Of a DNA stretch of 64,000 bases, positions 16,970 to 25,794 are shown piece by piece. Position numbers and translations under genes: made by a program. The DNA is taken from assembly GCA_964454675.1 (NCBI GenBank), contig CAYVUB010000006.1, positions 38,864-102,863 of the forward strand. The letters are read 5' to 3'. Numbering within the stretch: position 1 is the first letter of the stretch; the number at the start of each line of letters is the position of its first letter. The notes under the pieces were generated by a model. The model was not told where the DNA came from. It made no database searches and saw only the letters and a program-made list of their open reading frames with translations. The DNA is from CAYVUB01 sp964454675. GTDB lineage: Bacteria; Bacteroidota; Bacteroidia; Flavobacteriales; Flavobacteriaceae.

Positions 16970-17752
16970 ATGAAAACGCTTAAAATCATACAAACCGAAA
17001 TATTAGACTATTATAAAAAAAAGCAACCCATAACAATACTAAAGCACTTTAACAAATTAAAGAACCAAGGTAAAGAGGTTGCAGACTTGAGTTTTTATAA
17101 TACGGTTTCGGCTGTTTATTCTTCACGTATAGAGGGCTCAAGATTATTGGTTTCAGATTATTTTAAAATACACAATTCTGGAATGAACAAAACCAATAAA
17201 GACTATAAACAAGTAAACGACCTTATAAAGGCTTACGAATTTGCGCAAAGCAAAAAATTAAACCTAAAAACCTTTTTACAATCTCACGCTTTAAGCACAA
17301 AAACACTTATTAGCAACGAAAAATACAGAGGCAAATTAAGAGATAAAGCCGTAGGTATTTACAACGAAAATGCAGAACTGGTTTATACCGGATGCTCTGT
17401 TAATTTATTGGAAAAGGAAATAAAGATGCTTTTTGAAGATATAAAAACCTTGTTAAGTCAAGATTTAACGTATAGCGAAGTCTTTTATTTTGCCTCTATG
17501 GTCCATTTGTGTTTTGTAAAAATACATCCGTTTGCAGACGGAAACGGACGAACCGCAAGGTTGTTGGAAAAATGGTTTATTTCGGAATGTTTAGGCACTA
17601 CTGGTTGGAAAATACAATCCGAAAAGCTATATCAAACCCGATTGAAATCATATTACATAAATTTAGACATCGGAAAGACCTACGATACTATAAACTATAA
17701 CGCTTCTTTTCCGTTTTTAAAAATGCTTCCCGTGGCATTAAGAATAAAGTAG
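16970..17752 (+). CDS. Fic family protein (AMPylase fold, N-terminal inhibitory helix)
   Basis: The 260-residue protein has the Fic active-site motif HPFADGNGRTAR (about 186-197), which transfers AMP or another nucleotide group from a nucleotide to a hydroxyl of a target protein. An N-terminal segment SSRIEGSRL (about 51-59) fits the (S/T)xxxE(G/N) inhibitory motif, with Glu55 as the likely inhibitory residue; the protein would be a class II Fic with its own brake. No toxin-antitoxin partner gene is adjacent. It is bracketed by two identical terminator palindromes and by CRISPR-repeat relics at the leader side of the array. The target is unknown. Confidence 0.9.
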   Translation: MKTLKIIQTEILDYYKKKQPITILKHFNKLKNQGKEVADLSFYNTVSAVYSSRIEGSRLLVSDYFKIHNSGMNKTNKDYKQVNDLIKAYEFAQSKKLNLKTFLQSHALSTKTLISNEKYRGKLRDKAVGIYNENAELVYTGCSVNLLEKEIKMLFEDIKTLLSQDLTYSEVFYFASMVHLCFVKIHPFADGNGRTARLLEKWFISECLGTTGWKIQSEKLYQTRLKSYYINLDIGKTYDTINYNASFPFLKMLPVALRIK

Positions 17753-17753
17753 T

Positions 17754-17780
17754 AAAAACCCTCTTAATTGAGGGTTTTTT
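17754..17780. terminator. Terminator palindrome, copy 2 (after the Fic gene)
   Basis: The 26 bases at 17754-17779 are identical to 16922-16947. It begins two bases after the Fic stop codon, and its T run merges into a CRISPR half-repeat. Confidence 0.85.
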
Positions 17781-17910
17781 ACTATGATTTACAACAATAG
17801 TTTTTGTATCTTTGCTTCGTCCTTTAGGACTTAAAACTTCCTTGCTGTCATTTGCGATTGTGTCACGACCTTTCGTTGCAGAAGGAAGTTTTTTAACTTC
17901 CAATATGTTG
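17777..17910 (+). promoter_or_regulatory. CRISPR leader with a half-repeat at its outer edge
   Basis: 17777-17795 equals the last 19 bases of the CRISPR repeat (TTTTACTATGATTTACAAC). Then comes a leader with a good -7 element TATCTTTG (17807-17814), a GTCC/GGAC hairpin, and a large inverted repeat AAAACTTCCTT...AAGGAAGTTTT closing about 45 bases. The first full repeat starts at 17911. I assign the leader to this side because the tracrRNA anti-repeat requires plus-strand crRNAs and because the opposite end of the array carries a decayed repeat. Confidence 0.6.
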
Positions 17911-19320
17911 GTTGTGAATTGCTTTCAAAAGTTCTAATTTTACTATGATTTACAACTGATTATTTTTTAAAGTTTATAGTTTTATTGTTGTGAATTGCTT
18001 TCAAAAGTTCTAATTTTACTATGATTTACAACATTAAATTTGTTTCTACTGGAATGTAAACAGTTGTGAATTGCTTTCAAAAGTTCTAATTTTACTATGA
18101 TTTACAACATGGAGTGATTTTTTTCCAAAGCTCTATTAGTTGTGAATTGCTTTCAAAAGTTCTAATTTTACTATGATTTACAACTTGTGCCAATGACCAT
18201 CACAATCAAGCTTAGTTGTGAATTGCTTTCAAAAGTTCTAATTTTACTATGATTTACAACTTTAAGCCTTTTTAAGGCGGTTTAACGATAGTTGTGAATT
18301 GCTTTCAAAAGTTCTAATTTTACTATGATTTACAACTTTGACATACTTCGGCTTCGCTAAATAATAGTTGTGAATTGCTTTCAAAAGTTCTAATTTTACT
18401 ATGATTTACAACTACTGGGTGTGGATATTGTGCCGCAGATAGTTGTGAATTGCTTTCAAAAGTTCTAATTTTACTATGATTTACAACTCACAATAGTATC
18501 AAGACTGAACGAAAAGAGTTGTGAATTGCTTTCAAAAGTTCTAATTTTACTATGATTTACAACGGCGTAGGACATTATAATAGCGTGAATGACGTTGTGA
18601 ATTGCTTTCAAAAGTTCTAATTTTACTATGATTTACAACCTAGCATTTGAAGAAGTAATCTCACAAGCAGTTGTGAATTGCTTTCAAAAGTTCTAATTTT
18701 ACTATGATTTACAACATGGGAACTTGCTTACATTAATTCAGGTGTGTTGTGAATTGCTTTCAAAAGTTCTAATTTTACTATGATTTACAACTTAAGTTTA
18801 TCTGATGAGCTTTAAGTAAGCGTTGTGAATTGCTTTCAAAAGTTCTAATTTTACTATGATTTACAACATTTCTGATTGAGTAATTGTAAAAAGATTAGTT
18901 GTGAATTGCTTTCAAAAGTTCTAATTTTACTATGATTTACAACAAAAGTAGGACTTGATTCTTATAGTTGGCTGTTGTGAATTGCTTTCAAAAGTTCTAA
19001 TTTTACTATGATTTACAACAAACATAAAGTTCCGCAAAAGGTGGGCTAGTTGTGAATTGCTTTCAAAAGTTCTAATTTTACTATGATTTACAACAAGGAT
19101 TGCAATCTCTAAATCTAACTCCTGTTGTGAATTGCTTTCAAAAGTTCTAATTTTACTATGATTTACAACAGAGTAGATATTTATTGCACGACAAAGCAAG
19201 TTGTGAATTGCTTTCAAAAGTTCTAATTTTACTATGATTTACAACCAATAAAATACATAAAAAATGAATATGGTGTTGTGAATTGCTTTCAAAAGTTCTA
19301 ATTTTACTATGATTTACAAC
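17911..19320 (+). CRISPR. Type II-C CRISPR array, 19 repeats and 18 spacers
   Basis: Nineteen copies of a 46-bp repeat (starting GTTGTGAATTGCTTTC, ending ACTATGATTTACAAC) are separated by 18 spacers of 29 or 30 bp; the repeats I compared look identical. Repeat starts are 17911, 17987, 18063, 18139, 18215, 18291, 18367, 18442, 18518, 18594, 18670, 18746, 18822, 18898, 18974, 19049, 19124, 19200 and 19275. The repeat ends GTTGT and ACAAC are complementary. All spacers look different from one another. The plus strand is the likely crRNA strand (see the tracrRNA entry). A TTG at repeat positions 9-11 and TATGATTT at 34-41 could serve as an internal promoter, as in other II-C arrays; that is a guess. 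Confidence 0.98.
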
Positions 19321-19367
19321 ATACCCCTCGTTAAGAGGCTGGTATGTTGTTAATTATAGTGCTTTTT
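19321..19367 (+). repeat. Array trailer with a decayed terminal repeat
   Basis: After the last intact repeat there is a 25-base spacer-like stretch that can fold on itself (ATACC/GGTAT, CTC/GAG). It is followed by GTTGTTAATTATAGTGCTTT, which resembles the repeat start GTTGTGAATTGCTTTC with substitutions and an insertion. A degenerate last repeat marks the leader-distal end. Confidence 0.5.
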
Positions 19368-19429
19368 AGAAATAAAAAATGAAGTAGATTTTTGGGTTGC
19401 AAAAACTGTACATTTTCGTTTTTTTGATT

Positions 19430-19777
19430 CTAAAACAATTCCAATTGCTGATTGGGTTTTTCGGTTTCGACCGATTTTTGTCCGTAAAATAGTTCCATCA
19501 TCCCGAATTGTTTGTCCGTGACCTGCATAAAACCTATTTTTCCGTGTTGCGGTAAGTTATTTTTAAGCCGTCTGATGTGAACTTCGGAATTTTCACGACT
19601 GGCACAAAACCGCATATAAATGGAAAACTGAAACATAGCGAATCCATCATCCAAAAGATGTTTTCTGAATCGGGTTGCTACTTGCCTGTCTTTTTTTGTT
19701 TCGGTTGGCAAATCAAAGAATACTAAAATCCACAAACTACGATATTGATTAAGTCTTGAAAATCTGTCTTCATACAT
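19430..19777 (-). CDS. cas2: CRISPR-associated endonuclease Cas2
   Basis: I start the protein at MYEDRFSRLNQYRSLWILVF (19777), giving 115 residues. An upstream in-frame ATG lies inside cas1 and adds a segment foreign to the family. The ferredoxin-like fold begins SLWILVFFDLPTETKKDR, with the conserved Asp after the first strand, and RFRKHLLDDGFAMFQFSIYMRF is typical of type II Cas2. It bridges two Cas1 dimers during spacer capture. Its start overlaps the cas1 stop by eight bases, so translation is coupled. Confidence 0.93.
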   Translation of the reverse strand: MYEDRFSRLNQYRSLWILVFFDLPTETKKDRQVATRFRKHLLDDGFAMFQFSIYMRFCASRENSEVHIRRLKNNLPQHGKIGFMQVTDKQFGMMELFYGQKSVETEKPNQQLELF

Positions 19778-20687
19778 ATTCAGGGTATAAAATTTTTCTT
19801 GATACTCCGCTAAAGCATTCATATAACGAATTGGTCGTTCGACTCATAGCAACCATAAGCGGACTACGTTTTCCGTCTATCATCACATCCATAGCAAGAG
19901 ATTCCAAAAGTTGTTTTTTGATTTCTGTTGTTAGTTCCTCTATATTATCTTCGGTTGCTACTATATCTTTTACAACCAAATCCACAAACGGACGATAGGG
20001 TTCCATTATATCATCTGCCAGACAATAGGCATTGTATTTATTTCGGTGGAAAATTCCGAAAGTCGGATGCATTCCCGAACTTACCAAAGCTCTGGCTGTA
20101 ATTCCTCTCAAAATAGCGTAACCGTAATTCAATAAATTATTAGGCGGAATCCCATTTTGCTGTCGGTTGAAGCCTGCCTTGCCGTCAGGCAGGTCAGGAA
20201 TATCAAACAAATTTTGCCAATAATAGGCTGCTGCTCTTGCTTCGTGGTTTTGTGTATCACCCGAAGTAACGCTTTTTGCCCAATGCAGCATATTCTGAAC
20301 AGGAATTCCGTTTTCTTTGAGAAGTGCGGCTTGATTCAATATTTTGGCTGTTATGGTTTGTTGCCACAAATTTTTCTTTAACGGAAGTGAAGCATTCATC
20401 TGATTTCTGAAACGTTCCGTTTGTTCACTATGTCCGCTTAAAGGCAAAAACATCCCGATAGGCAAATGCTGTTGGTTACAGTTAATAACTGCAACTCCCC
20501 TATTTACTAATTTTTCGAGTAATCCGTTAGTTATAGTAATTTGCTGATTTTCCATTACAACCACTGCAATATCTTCTATCGGAACAGTTCGTGTTTCCTG
20601 TTCTTTATCGGGAAAAGTAACTACCAACTGTTCGTTTTTGGTGCTTAAATAAGCAGGATTACCGAAAAAGAGGGTTCGTTTGAGCAT
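19770..20687 (-). CDS. cas1: CRISPR integrase Cas1 (type II)
   Basis: The 305-residue integrase inserts new spacers at the leader-repeat junction together with Cas2. The metal ligands are in NHEARAAAYYW (Glu), TFGIFHRNKYNAYCLADDIM (His) and EPYRPFVDL (Glu/Asp). The core motif GIPPNNLLNYGYAILR is intact. Just before it the protein carries an unusual PDLPDGKAG segment (about 163-172), encoded by a REP-like palindrome (20171-20198) that appears to be an in-frame insertion. It lies 5 bases after the RAYT stop and overlaps cas2. Confidence 0.95.
   Translation of the reverse strand: MLKRTLFFGNPAYLSTKNEQLVVTFPDKEQETRTVPIEDIAVVVMENQQITITNGLLEKLVNRGVAVINCNQQHLPIGMFLPLSGHSEQTERFRNQMNASLPLKKNLWQQTITAKILNQAALLKENGIPVQNMLHWAKSVTSGDTQNHEARAAAYYWQNLFDIPDLPDGKAGFNRQQNGIPPNNLLNYGYAILRGITARALVSSGMHPTFGIFHRNKYNAYCLADDIMEPYRPFVDLVVKDIVATEDNIEELTTEIKKQLLESLAMDVMIDGKRSPLMVAMSRTTNSLYECFSGVSRKILYPEYV
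20171..20198. repeat. REP-like palindrome inside cas1
   Basis: CCTGCC (20173-20178) and GGCAGG (20188-20193) form the arms. The same CCTGCC/GGCAGG core occurs between genes at 26383-26400 and 63903-63920, with a variant at 62933-62954. Here it is in frame and encodes PDLPDGKAG. Confidence 0.75.
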
Positions 20688-20692
20688 AGCAT

Positions 20693-21289
20693 TTAAGTTA
20701 ATTCGTTTTCTAAATTTTCATACTCTCCGAAATGAGTTTGTTTTGCTCGATGAACGTACCGATAATTTTCTTCATCAGCAAAAAGCAAGTGAAATACGTC
20801 CTGATGTACCATCGGAAAAGTTTCATAAGAAACCCATTTCCAATCAGAAATAACATTTGTGAATCCGTGTTTTACAGGATTCAGGTGAATGTATAAAATT
20901 AAATTCCGAAGATAATTTTCATCAGAAATTTCTTTTCGTTTGAAATTCTTTAAAAACAACGAACCTCTTCTTCCGTAAACCTTATTAAATGACTGGGAAT
21001 AACTACTAAAGAAATTAGAGAACTGTTTACTTAGGAAGTTGGTTTTATCGTCTAACTTTTCCAAAGTTTGGAACTTTGGAAAAGTTGAAGCTATTTCGTC
21101 TTCCGATTTAATTTTTACCAACAGATGAAAATGATTAGGCATCAAACACCAGACAATGGTTTCAGCTATCGGACTGATGTGTTGCTTGTATTTCACCAAA
21201 AAATAATCATAATTCTTCTGTTCACGAAACAAATTGTCATCTCCGTTTGCGTGATTGTAGATATGATAGTATTTTTCGAAAATCAGCAT
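20693..21289 (-). CDS. REP-associated tyrosine transposase (RAYT, Y1/HUH) within the cas operon
   Basis: The 198-residue protein belongs to the TnpA_REP branch of IS200/IS605-like Y1 transposases: the HUH motif is in WCLMPNHFHLLVKI (about 48-61), the probable catalytic tyrosine is in FSSYSQSFNKVYGRRGSLF, and the end has YIHLNPVKHGF. RAYTs cut and join single strands at REP hairpins and are usually single-copy. It lies between cas9 (58 bases upstream) and cas1 (5 bases downstream) on the same strand, so it must be co-transcribed with them. A perfect 33-bp palindrome lies within its coding sequence (21054-21086), and a near copy lies 13 bases before its start. Confidence 0.88.
   Translation of the reverse strand: MLIFEKYYHIYNHANGDDNLFREQKNYDYFLVKYKQHISPIAETIVWCLMPNHFHLLVKIKSEDEIASTFPKFQTLEKLDDKTNFLSKQFSNFFSSYSQSFNKVYGRRGSLFLKNFKRKEISDENYLRNLILYIHLNPVKHGFTNVISDWKWVSYETFPMVHQDVFHLLFADEENYRYVHRAKQTHFGEYENLENELT
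21054..21086. repeat. Perfect REP palindrome inside the RAYT gene
   Basis: AACTTTTCCAAAGTT, a TGG loop and the exact reverse complement make a 33-bp hairpin. It is in frame and encodes about FPKFQTLEKL. The near-identical copy at 21302-21334 suggests that this is the element recognised by the transposase. Confidence 0.85.
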
Positions 21290-21301
21290 TTTAACGTTTT
21301 A

Positions 21302-21334
21302 AACTTTTCCAAAGTTTCAAACTTTGAAAAAGTT
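21302..21334. repeat. REP palindrome between cas9 and the RAYT gene
   Basis: AACTTTTCCAAAGTT, a TCA loop, then the complement with one change. It lies between the cas9 stop (21348) and the RAYT start (21289) and matches 21054-21086 except in the loop and one base. Confidence 0.85.
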
Positions 21335-21347
21335 GGGGTAATTAAGG

Positions 21348-24300
21348 TTAGTATTCTCCCACACTCACAATATCTCCCAAATGATTGATACGGACTTTTA
21401 CAATATCTTTTATCCCAACCAAACTACATCGCTTATAGGTAACATCCTTCAATTCTGATTTTACTTCAACAGTTGTTTCTAAGTGATGCCTAAACCAATA
21501 ATCTCCATTTGTTAACTTCTGCACTCTAAACAAATTTGGGCTAATCAGCTTTTTGTTCTCTGGATTTAGCAAGTCAATATCATAAGGATTAAAAACAATT
21601 TCTTCTATTTCTTCACCATCGTCATTTTTCCTTTTAATATACCTCGGGAATACAAAGTATTCATTTTGTTTCATTGTAAATAAAAACTGCCAGCCTAAAC
21701 CTTGGTTATATTGTTTGTCTATTACGGGTTCTCCTGCATTGACTAATTGTACTGCATCAAAAAGCGAAACCACTCTTTCCTGTAAATTTCCTTTTTCATC
21801 TCTGTAAATTGCTACGTGATGGTTATTTCCTGTACTGACAAAATCAACAGGAATTTTATCCCCGTTATCATCTAAAATATAATTTCCTAAATGGTCTTTT
21901 TTGTAATGTAAGAACTGAGCATTCTTCACTCCTGAAATGGTAACTCTTTTGATTGTAATTCCTTTTGCTTCATTGAGCCAAATCGGATTTTTATCCAAAT
22001 CGGAAAAGGCTTTTTTAGGATCGTTTCCAAATTTGTTTAATCGGTCAAGCAGGATTTGTTTTACTTTTTTATCTAATACTTTTTCAATAATTTTTACATC
22101 TTTAAAGTTTTCGGGTGTTACATCTTTTCGGGTAGAATAATCTTCTTCTAACCAAGTCAGCTTAACGGTTTCGGGCAATGTTTCCGTTTTTTCTTCATCG
22201 AGATAAATCGGGTTCTTGCTTAAAGCATTTTTTCCTGCAAAGGCTTTTTTGGGGTCATTTCCGTTTTCGGATAAGCGTTGTAACAAAAGTTTTTTATAAA
22301 GCGGATTGCTTACTTTATTTATCGTTTCTTCATCGAACTTCGTCCCGACTTTCTCTTCTTTGTTTACGTAATATTGATATTTTCCATAAACGGTTTCTTT
22401 GTGCAATTGCCCTCTTGGGGTAAGTTCAATTTTTACTTTTTCTCCACTCTTGGATTTGGTTTTATTCTTGTTTTTGGTTACAACTTTATTTTTCGCTTTG
22501 TGAGAAACCAATACATTTTCTAAATGTTCTTTGGCTTGTTCCCTGAAATTCGGAACAGGCAATTTGAATACCCTTTTTTTATTGCCGTCATCATCAATTC
22601 TTATTTCGGTTTCTGCTGTTTCTATGCCGATAATATTACTGTGCAATTTGTGGTTTTCATTTTTTCGGGCATTCAAATAATTGAGGTACTGAATGTGGCT
22701 GTGTTTGGTAAATGCCACAGTCAAAGCGTCCATTGCGTGATGACGATGGTCGTTTCGTTTGCTCCAATCAACAATCCGTTCTTTGAAAGTTCCGTCTTTT
22801 TTCTCCACCATTTCTGTCAATCCTAAAGTTTTGAACTTGTCAAAATTCAATTCCTGCATAATGTTTATCAGATTCCAGTCTTCTCTTAATCTGTCTGTAA
22901 CACTTCCTGTAGTTGGGGTCACAACCCGACAAATTTCATATAAAAGGTTTCTCGCTTTTTTTGCAATATATTGACTGTCCCGCAAATCTCTATCAATAAA
23001 CCCGTCTCCTATTTCGGACTCTTTTTTAAGTAGTTTTTGGTATTTTGCTTTGGAAATCCCGTCTTCTTTGCTTTTGATTCCCAATTGATATAAGGCTTCT
23101 ATTCGTATTTTGTATTCTTCCGCTTTGTCATTCCCGAATTTACTTTCGATATACTCATAAGCCGTTTGATTTCCTTTGTCTAAATTGGTTTGTCTGTAAA
23201 CAACCGTTTTATTGGAAAAGCTGTCATCAAACATTTTCGATTGAGGAATAATATGCTCAATGTCCACTTGTTTGCTGAACAAAATCTCTCTCGGAATATA
23301 AGTATTGGTATATAAATCTTTGTAACCGTTATTTTTTAATTCCTCATACAAACGGTAACGAATAATATCATTTCGAGTCGGATTTTTTATGCCAAATTCC
23401 GTTTGCAATAATTTAAAAATCTTTTCGTGAGCAATTTTTGACGCATTGATATTGGTAGTCATTTCAGCTCTTTCTTTCGCATTTTTCTTTAGCTCACGAG
23501 CCAATTCGATACGGATTTCGTCAAATTTAAAATATTCGATAATCTTCCCGTTTTCATCTTTTTTACTGTTGGTTTCGATAATCGTATTGATTACATTGAC
23601 CAATTGGTTTAAAATCTTTTCTACAACAGGATTACGTAAGCTGTTCTTTTTCAGTAATTCCAGTTTGTCTTTTAACGGACGATTTGCAATTTCTTCCTTG
23701 GTCAATGAAGAAGCGGAATGTCTGTATCCAGCCAATTCACAAGCCTTATCGTAATGCAGTTCCTTAATATGCGGATAAATTTTTCGCATTGCTTTGGCAC
23801 TCAAATTTCCGTAATCATCAGACAAAGCCACGTTTGCCAAAATCTGGCTGTGTTCTTTTTTGAAACCGAATTTTTTATCAAGCAATTCATACAATTTTTC
23901 GTTTCCGCTTTTGGAATCATCGCCTTCATACGAATACAACAAATGCCACAATTGATAAGATTTTTGTTCTTCAAAAGCCTTTCCATCTAATTCTGCGTTG
24001 AACTCTAAAATTTTGGTGTTGATATTCAAAACTTCAAAAATATCCCTAACCATATCTTTGATTTCCGAAGCAGGAACATTCAAATCATCTAATTCAACCT
24101 CATCTTTATTGGATTTTACTTTCAATAAATCTTTAGCATCATAACCTTCTAAATCCAAGATTTTCAAGTATGCATCATATAAGGCTTTGCTCGTTCGATT
24201 TCCTTCCAGTTCAGAATAGTTGATTTCCCAATCAGCAGATTTATACCCTAAAAGTTCAATAATTTTATTGGCTTTTAAATTTCCTTTAATGTTTAATTCA

Positions 24301-25670
24301 TCGAATAACCTTTGTTTGGTCTCTAAATCAAAAACGAAAATTTCTTTTTCTTCATTAAATAAAGCTGTTTGGTCGGAATTTTTTACTGTCCGTTTTTTGC
24401 TTCCTTTTTTACGAACCAAAACATTGTTCAATACCTGCCAAATTTTAAATTCCTGAAACAAAGGCGAAGACTTCGGTGCTACTCTTAATCCAATGGTTTT
24501 TTTATGTCCGTTGATGATTTTTTCCTGACTTTCAAATTCACAAAAGCTTACCAAACCTTTTTGAGATTTTAGTTTTCGTTGGTAGAAAATTACAATGTCT
24601 CTTATTTCGGTTTTTAGTTCTTCTGTCAACTCTTTGTGGTATTTGGCTTGTTCCTGCCAAATCGCTTCAAATTCGTCCAAATAATCCTGACGGTAAAATA
24701 CCTGATTTTTCAATCGTGTATGCGGATTGTTTTTTAATTGGTTGTATAGATTTTGCCCTACGGTTTCTTCGTTGATTATGAGTTCTATACTTCTGTCAGA
24801 GATTTCACTCAAAAGACCGCTTGTTTTTCCAAGTTGTGCATTAATTTCTTGCAAAACAATTGCTAAGTTTTCTAATTCAATTTTCTCTTGTAAAGCTACA
24901 CTTCTCCATTTGAAGGTTTCAACTTTTTGTTCTAATCCTTTAGTTGTTCTTTTAATTCCAACAATTTCAAAAGGTTTTTGACAAATTGCCCAAGTCTGGG
25001 ATTTGTTCTTATTTCTGAGTGCCTCTTTAAGAGTAGGTGTTAGTATCTCAGGATAAAACTCTTTTTGCTTGTTCCAAACTTTATCAAATTCAGCCTGCAA
25101 ATGTGAACGATAAAAAACGGGAATATCCTTTTTCCCTGCGCTTAATAATTGATACACTAACTGCCCCGGAGTAATATTTTCATTATACAATCTCAAAGCA
25201 GTTTCCCTATCGTCAATAGCCTGTCCCTCATCTTCATTCTTAGCTTTACGACTGCTTTTGTAACCACGTTTTTTGTTAATTGCCAAAAACACACGAGCTA
25301 ATTCCTCTTTTTCTATTTTTTCAACAACCGATTTTGCTCGCAGATAATAGGTGGAATGAGTAGTGTTTTTTCCGTTTTCAGCAAGAATAGTGTCTTTTGT
25401 AATGATATTGGCTTTCAGTAAAGCATCAATAAGATTTTTTCTTCTGTCCTGATAACGGTCGAGATTTCTCCTTGCTCCACGTTTTAAGGTTCTGTCAGCA
25501 TTTACCGATACTGGCTTGCCTTTCTCAAAGTTGGTTTGCTCATCTGTCGTTAAGGGATTTACACGAACTCCTATTCTTTTGATGGAAGATTGTTCAGGTG
25601 TTTCTGCTTCTATGATGTGGGCAAATCCGATGGAAGTAGTTCCTAAATCTAAACCAAGTATATTATTCAT
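21348..25670 (-). CDS. cas9: CRISPR-associated endonuclease Cas9 (type II-C)
   Basis: I start at MNNILGLDLGTTSIGFAHII (25670), giving 1440 residues. A longer in-frame reading to 25817 would run into the tracrRNA gene and adds non-homologous sequence. RuvC-I is LGLDLGTTSIG (Asp8), the arginine-rich bridge is in RTLKRGARRNLDRYQDRR, RuvC-II is FDEIRIELAREL, HNH is VDIEHIIPQS followed by FDDSFSNKTVV, and RuvC-III is DHRHHAMDALTVAF. All catalytic residues appear intact. Cas9 cuts DNA matching a crRNA spacer using the tracrRNA. Absence of csn2 and cas4 makes this type II-C; the size is at the large end for that class. It is the first gene of the cas operon. Confidence 0.97.
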   Translation of the reverse strand: MNNILGLDLGTTSIGFAHIIEAETPEQSSIKRIGVRVNPLTTDEQTNFEKGKPVSVNADRTLKRGARRNLDRYQDRRKNLIDALLKANIITKDTILAENGKNTTHSTYYLRAKSVVEKIEKEELARVFLAINKKRGYKSSRKAKNEDEGQAIDDRETALRLYNENITPGQLVYQLLSAGKKDIPVFYRSHLQAEFDKVWNKQKEFYPEILTPTLKEALRNKNKSQTWAICQKPFEIVGIKRTTKGLEQKVETFKWRSVALQEKIELENLAIVLQEINAQLGKTSGLLSEISDRSIELIINEETVGQNLYNQLKNNPHTRLKNQVFYRQDYLDEFEAIWQEQAKYHKELTEELKTEIRDIVIFYQRKLKSQKGLVSFCEFESQEKIINGHKKTIGLRVAPKSSPLFQEFKIWQVLNNVLVRKKGSKKRTVKNSDQTALFNEEKEIFVFDLETKQRLFDELNIKGNLKANKIIELLGYKSADWEINYSELEGNRTSKALYDAYLKILDLEGYDAKDLLKVKSNKDEVELDDLNVPASEIKDMVRDIFEVLNINTKILEFNAELDGKAFEEQKSYQLWHLLYSYEGDDSKSGNEKLYELLDKKFGFKKEHSQILANVALSDDYGNLSAKAMRKIYPHIKELHYDKACELAGYRHSASSLTKEEIANRPLKDKLELLKKNSLRNPVVEKILNQLVNVINTIIETNSKKDENGKIIEYFKFDEIRIELARELKKNAKERAEMTTNINASKIAHEKIFKLLQTEFGIKNPTRNDIIRYRLYEELKNNGYKDLYTNTYIPREILFSKQVDIEHIIPQSKMFDDSFSNKTVVYRQTNLDKGNQTAYEYIESKFGNDKAEEYKIRIEALYQLGIKSKEDGISKAKYQKLLKKESEIGDGFIDRDLRDSQYIAKKARNLLYEICRVVTPTTGSVTDRLREDWNLINIMQELNFDKFKTLGLTEMVEKKDGTFKERIVDWSKRNDHRHHAMDALTVAFTKHSHIQYLNYLNARKNENHKLHSNIIGIETAETEIRIDDDGNKKRVFKLPVPNFREQAKEHLENVLVSHKAKNKVVTKNKNKTKSKSGEKVKIELTPRGQLHKETVYGKYQYYVNKEEKVGTKFDEETINKVSNPLYKKLLLQRLSENGNDPKKAFAGKNALSKNPIYLDEEKTETLPETVKLTWLEEDYSTRKDVTPENFKDVKIIEKVLDKKVKQILLDRLNKFGNDPKKAFSDLDKNPIWLNEAKGITIKRVTISGVKNAQFLHYKKDHLGNYILDDNGDKIPVDFVSTGNNHHVAIYRDEKGNLQERVVSLFDAVQLVNAGEPVIDKQYNQGLGWQFLFTMKQNEYFVFPRYIKRKNDDGEEIEEIVFNPYDIDLLNPENKKLISPNLFRVQKLTNGDYWFRHHLETTVEVKSELKDVTYKRCSLVGIKDIVKVRINHLGDIVSVGEY

Positions 25671-25794
25671 TTTCCTGCTTTTATATAGTGTTTCCAAAAC
25701 TTTTTTCAAAAGAAATTGCAATATAACTAAAAGAAATTTAACACATTTACGGATTTCCTCATAAGAAAACAAAATAATATTTTCTATATTCGCA

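Noticed and set aside
17688..17903. 71-codon minus-strand frame across the leader and the Fic gene end
   Set aside because: It crosses a terminator palindrome, a half-repeat and the leader hairpins, and its composition is unlike a protein.
18930..19217. Minus-strand reading frame of 95 codons across the array
   Set aside because: It reads through repeats and spacers and gives a periodic peptide (VVNHSKIRTFESNSQ repeated). This is a product of the 76-bp period and not a gene.
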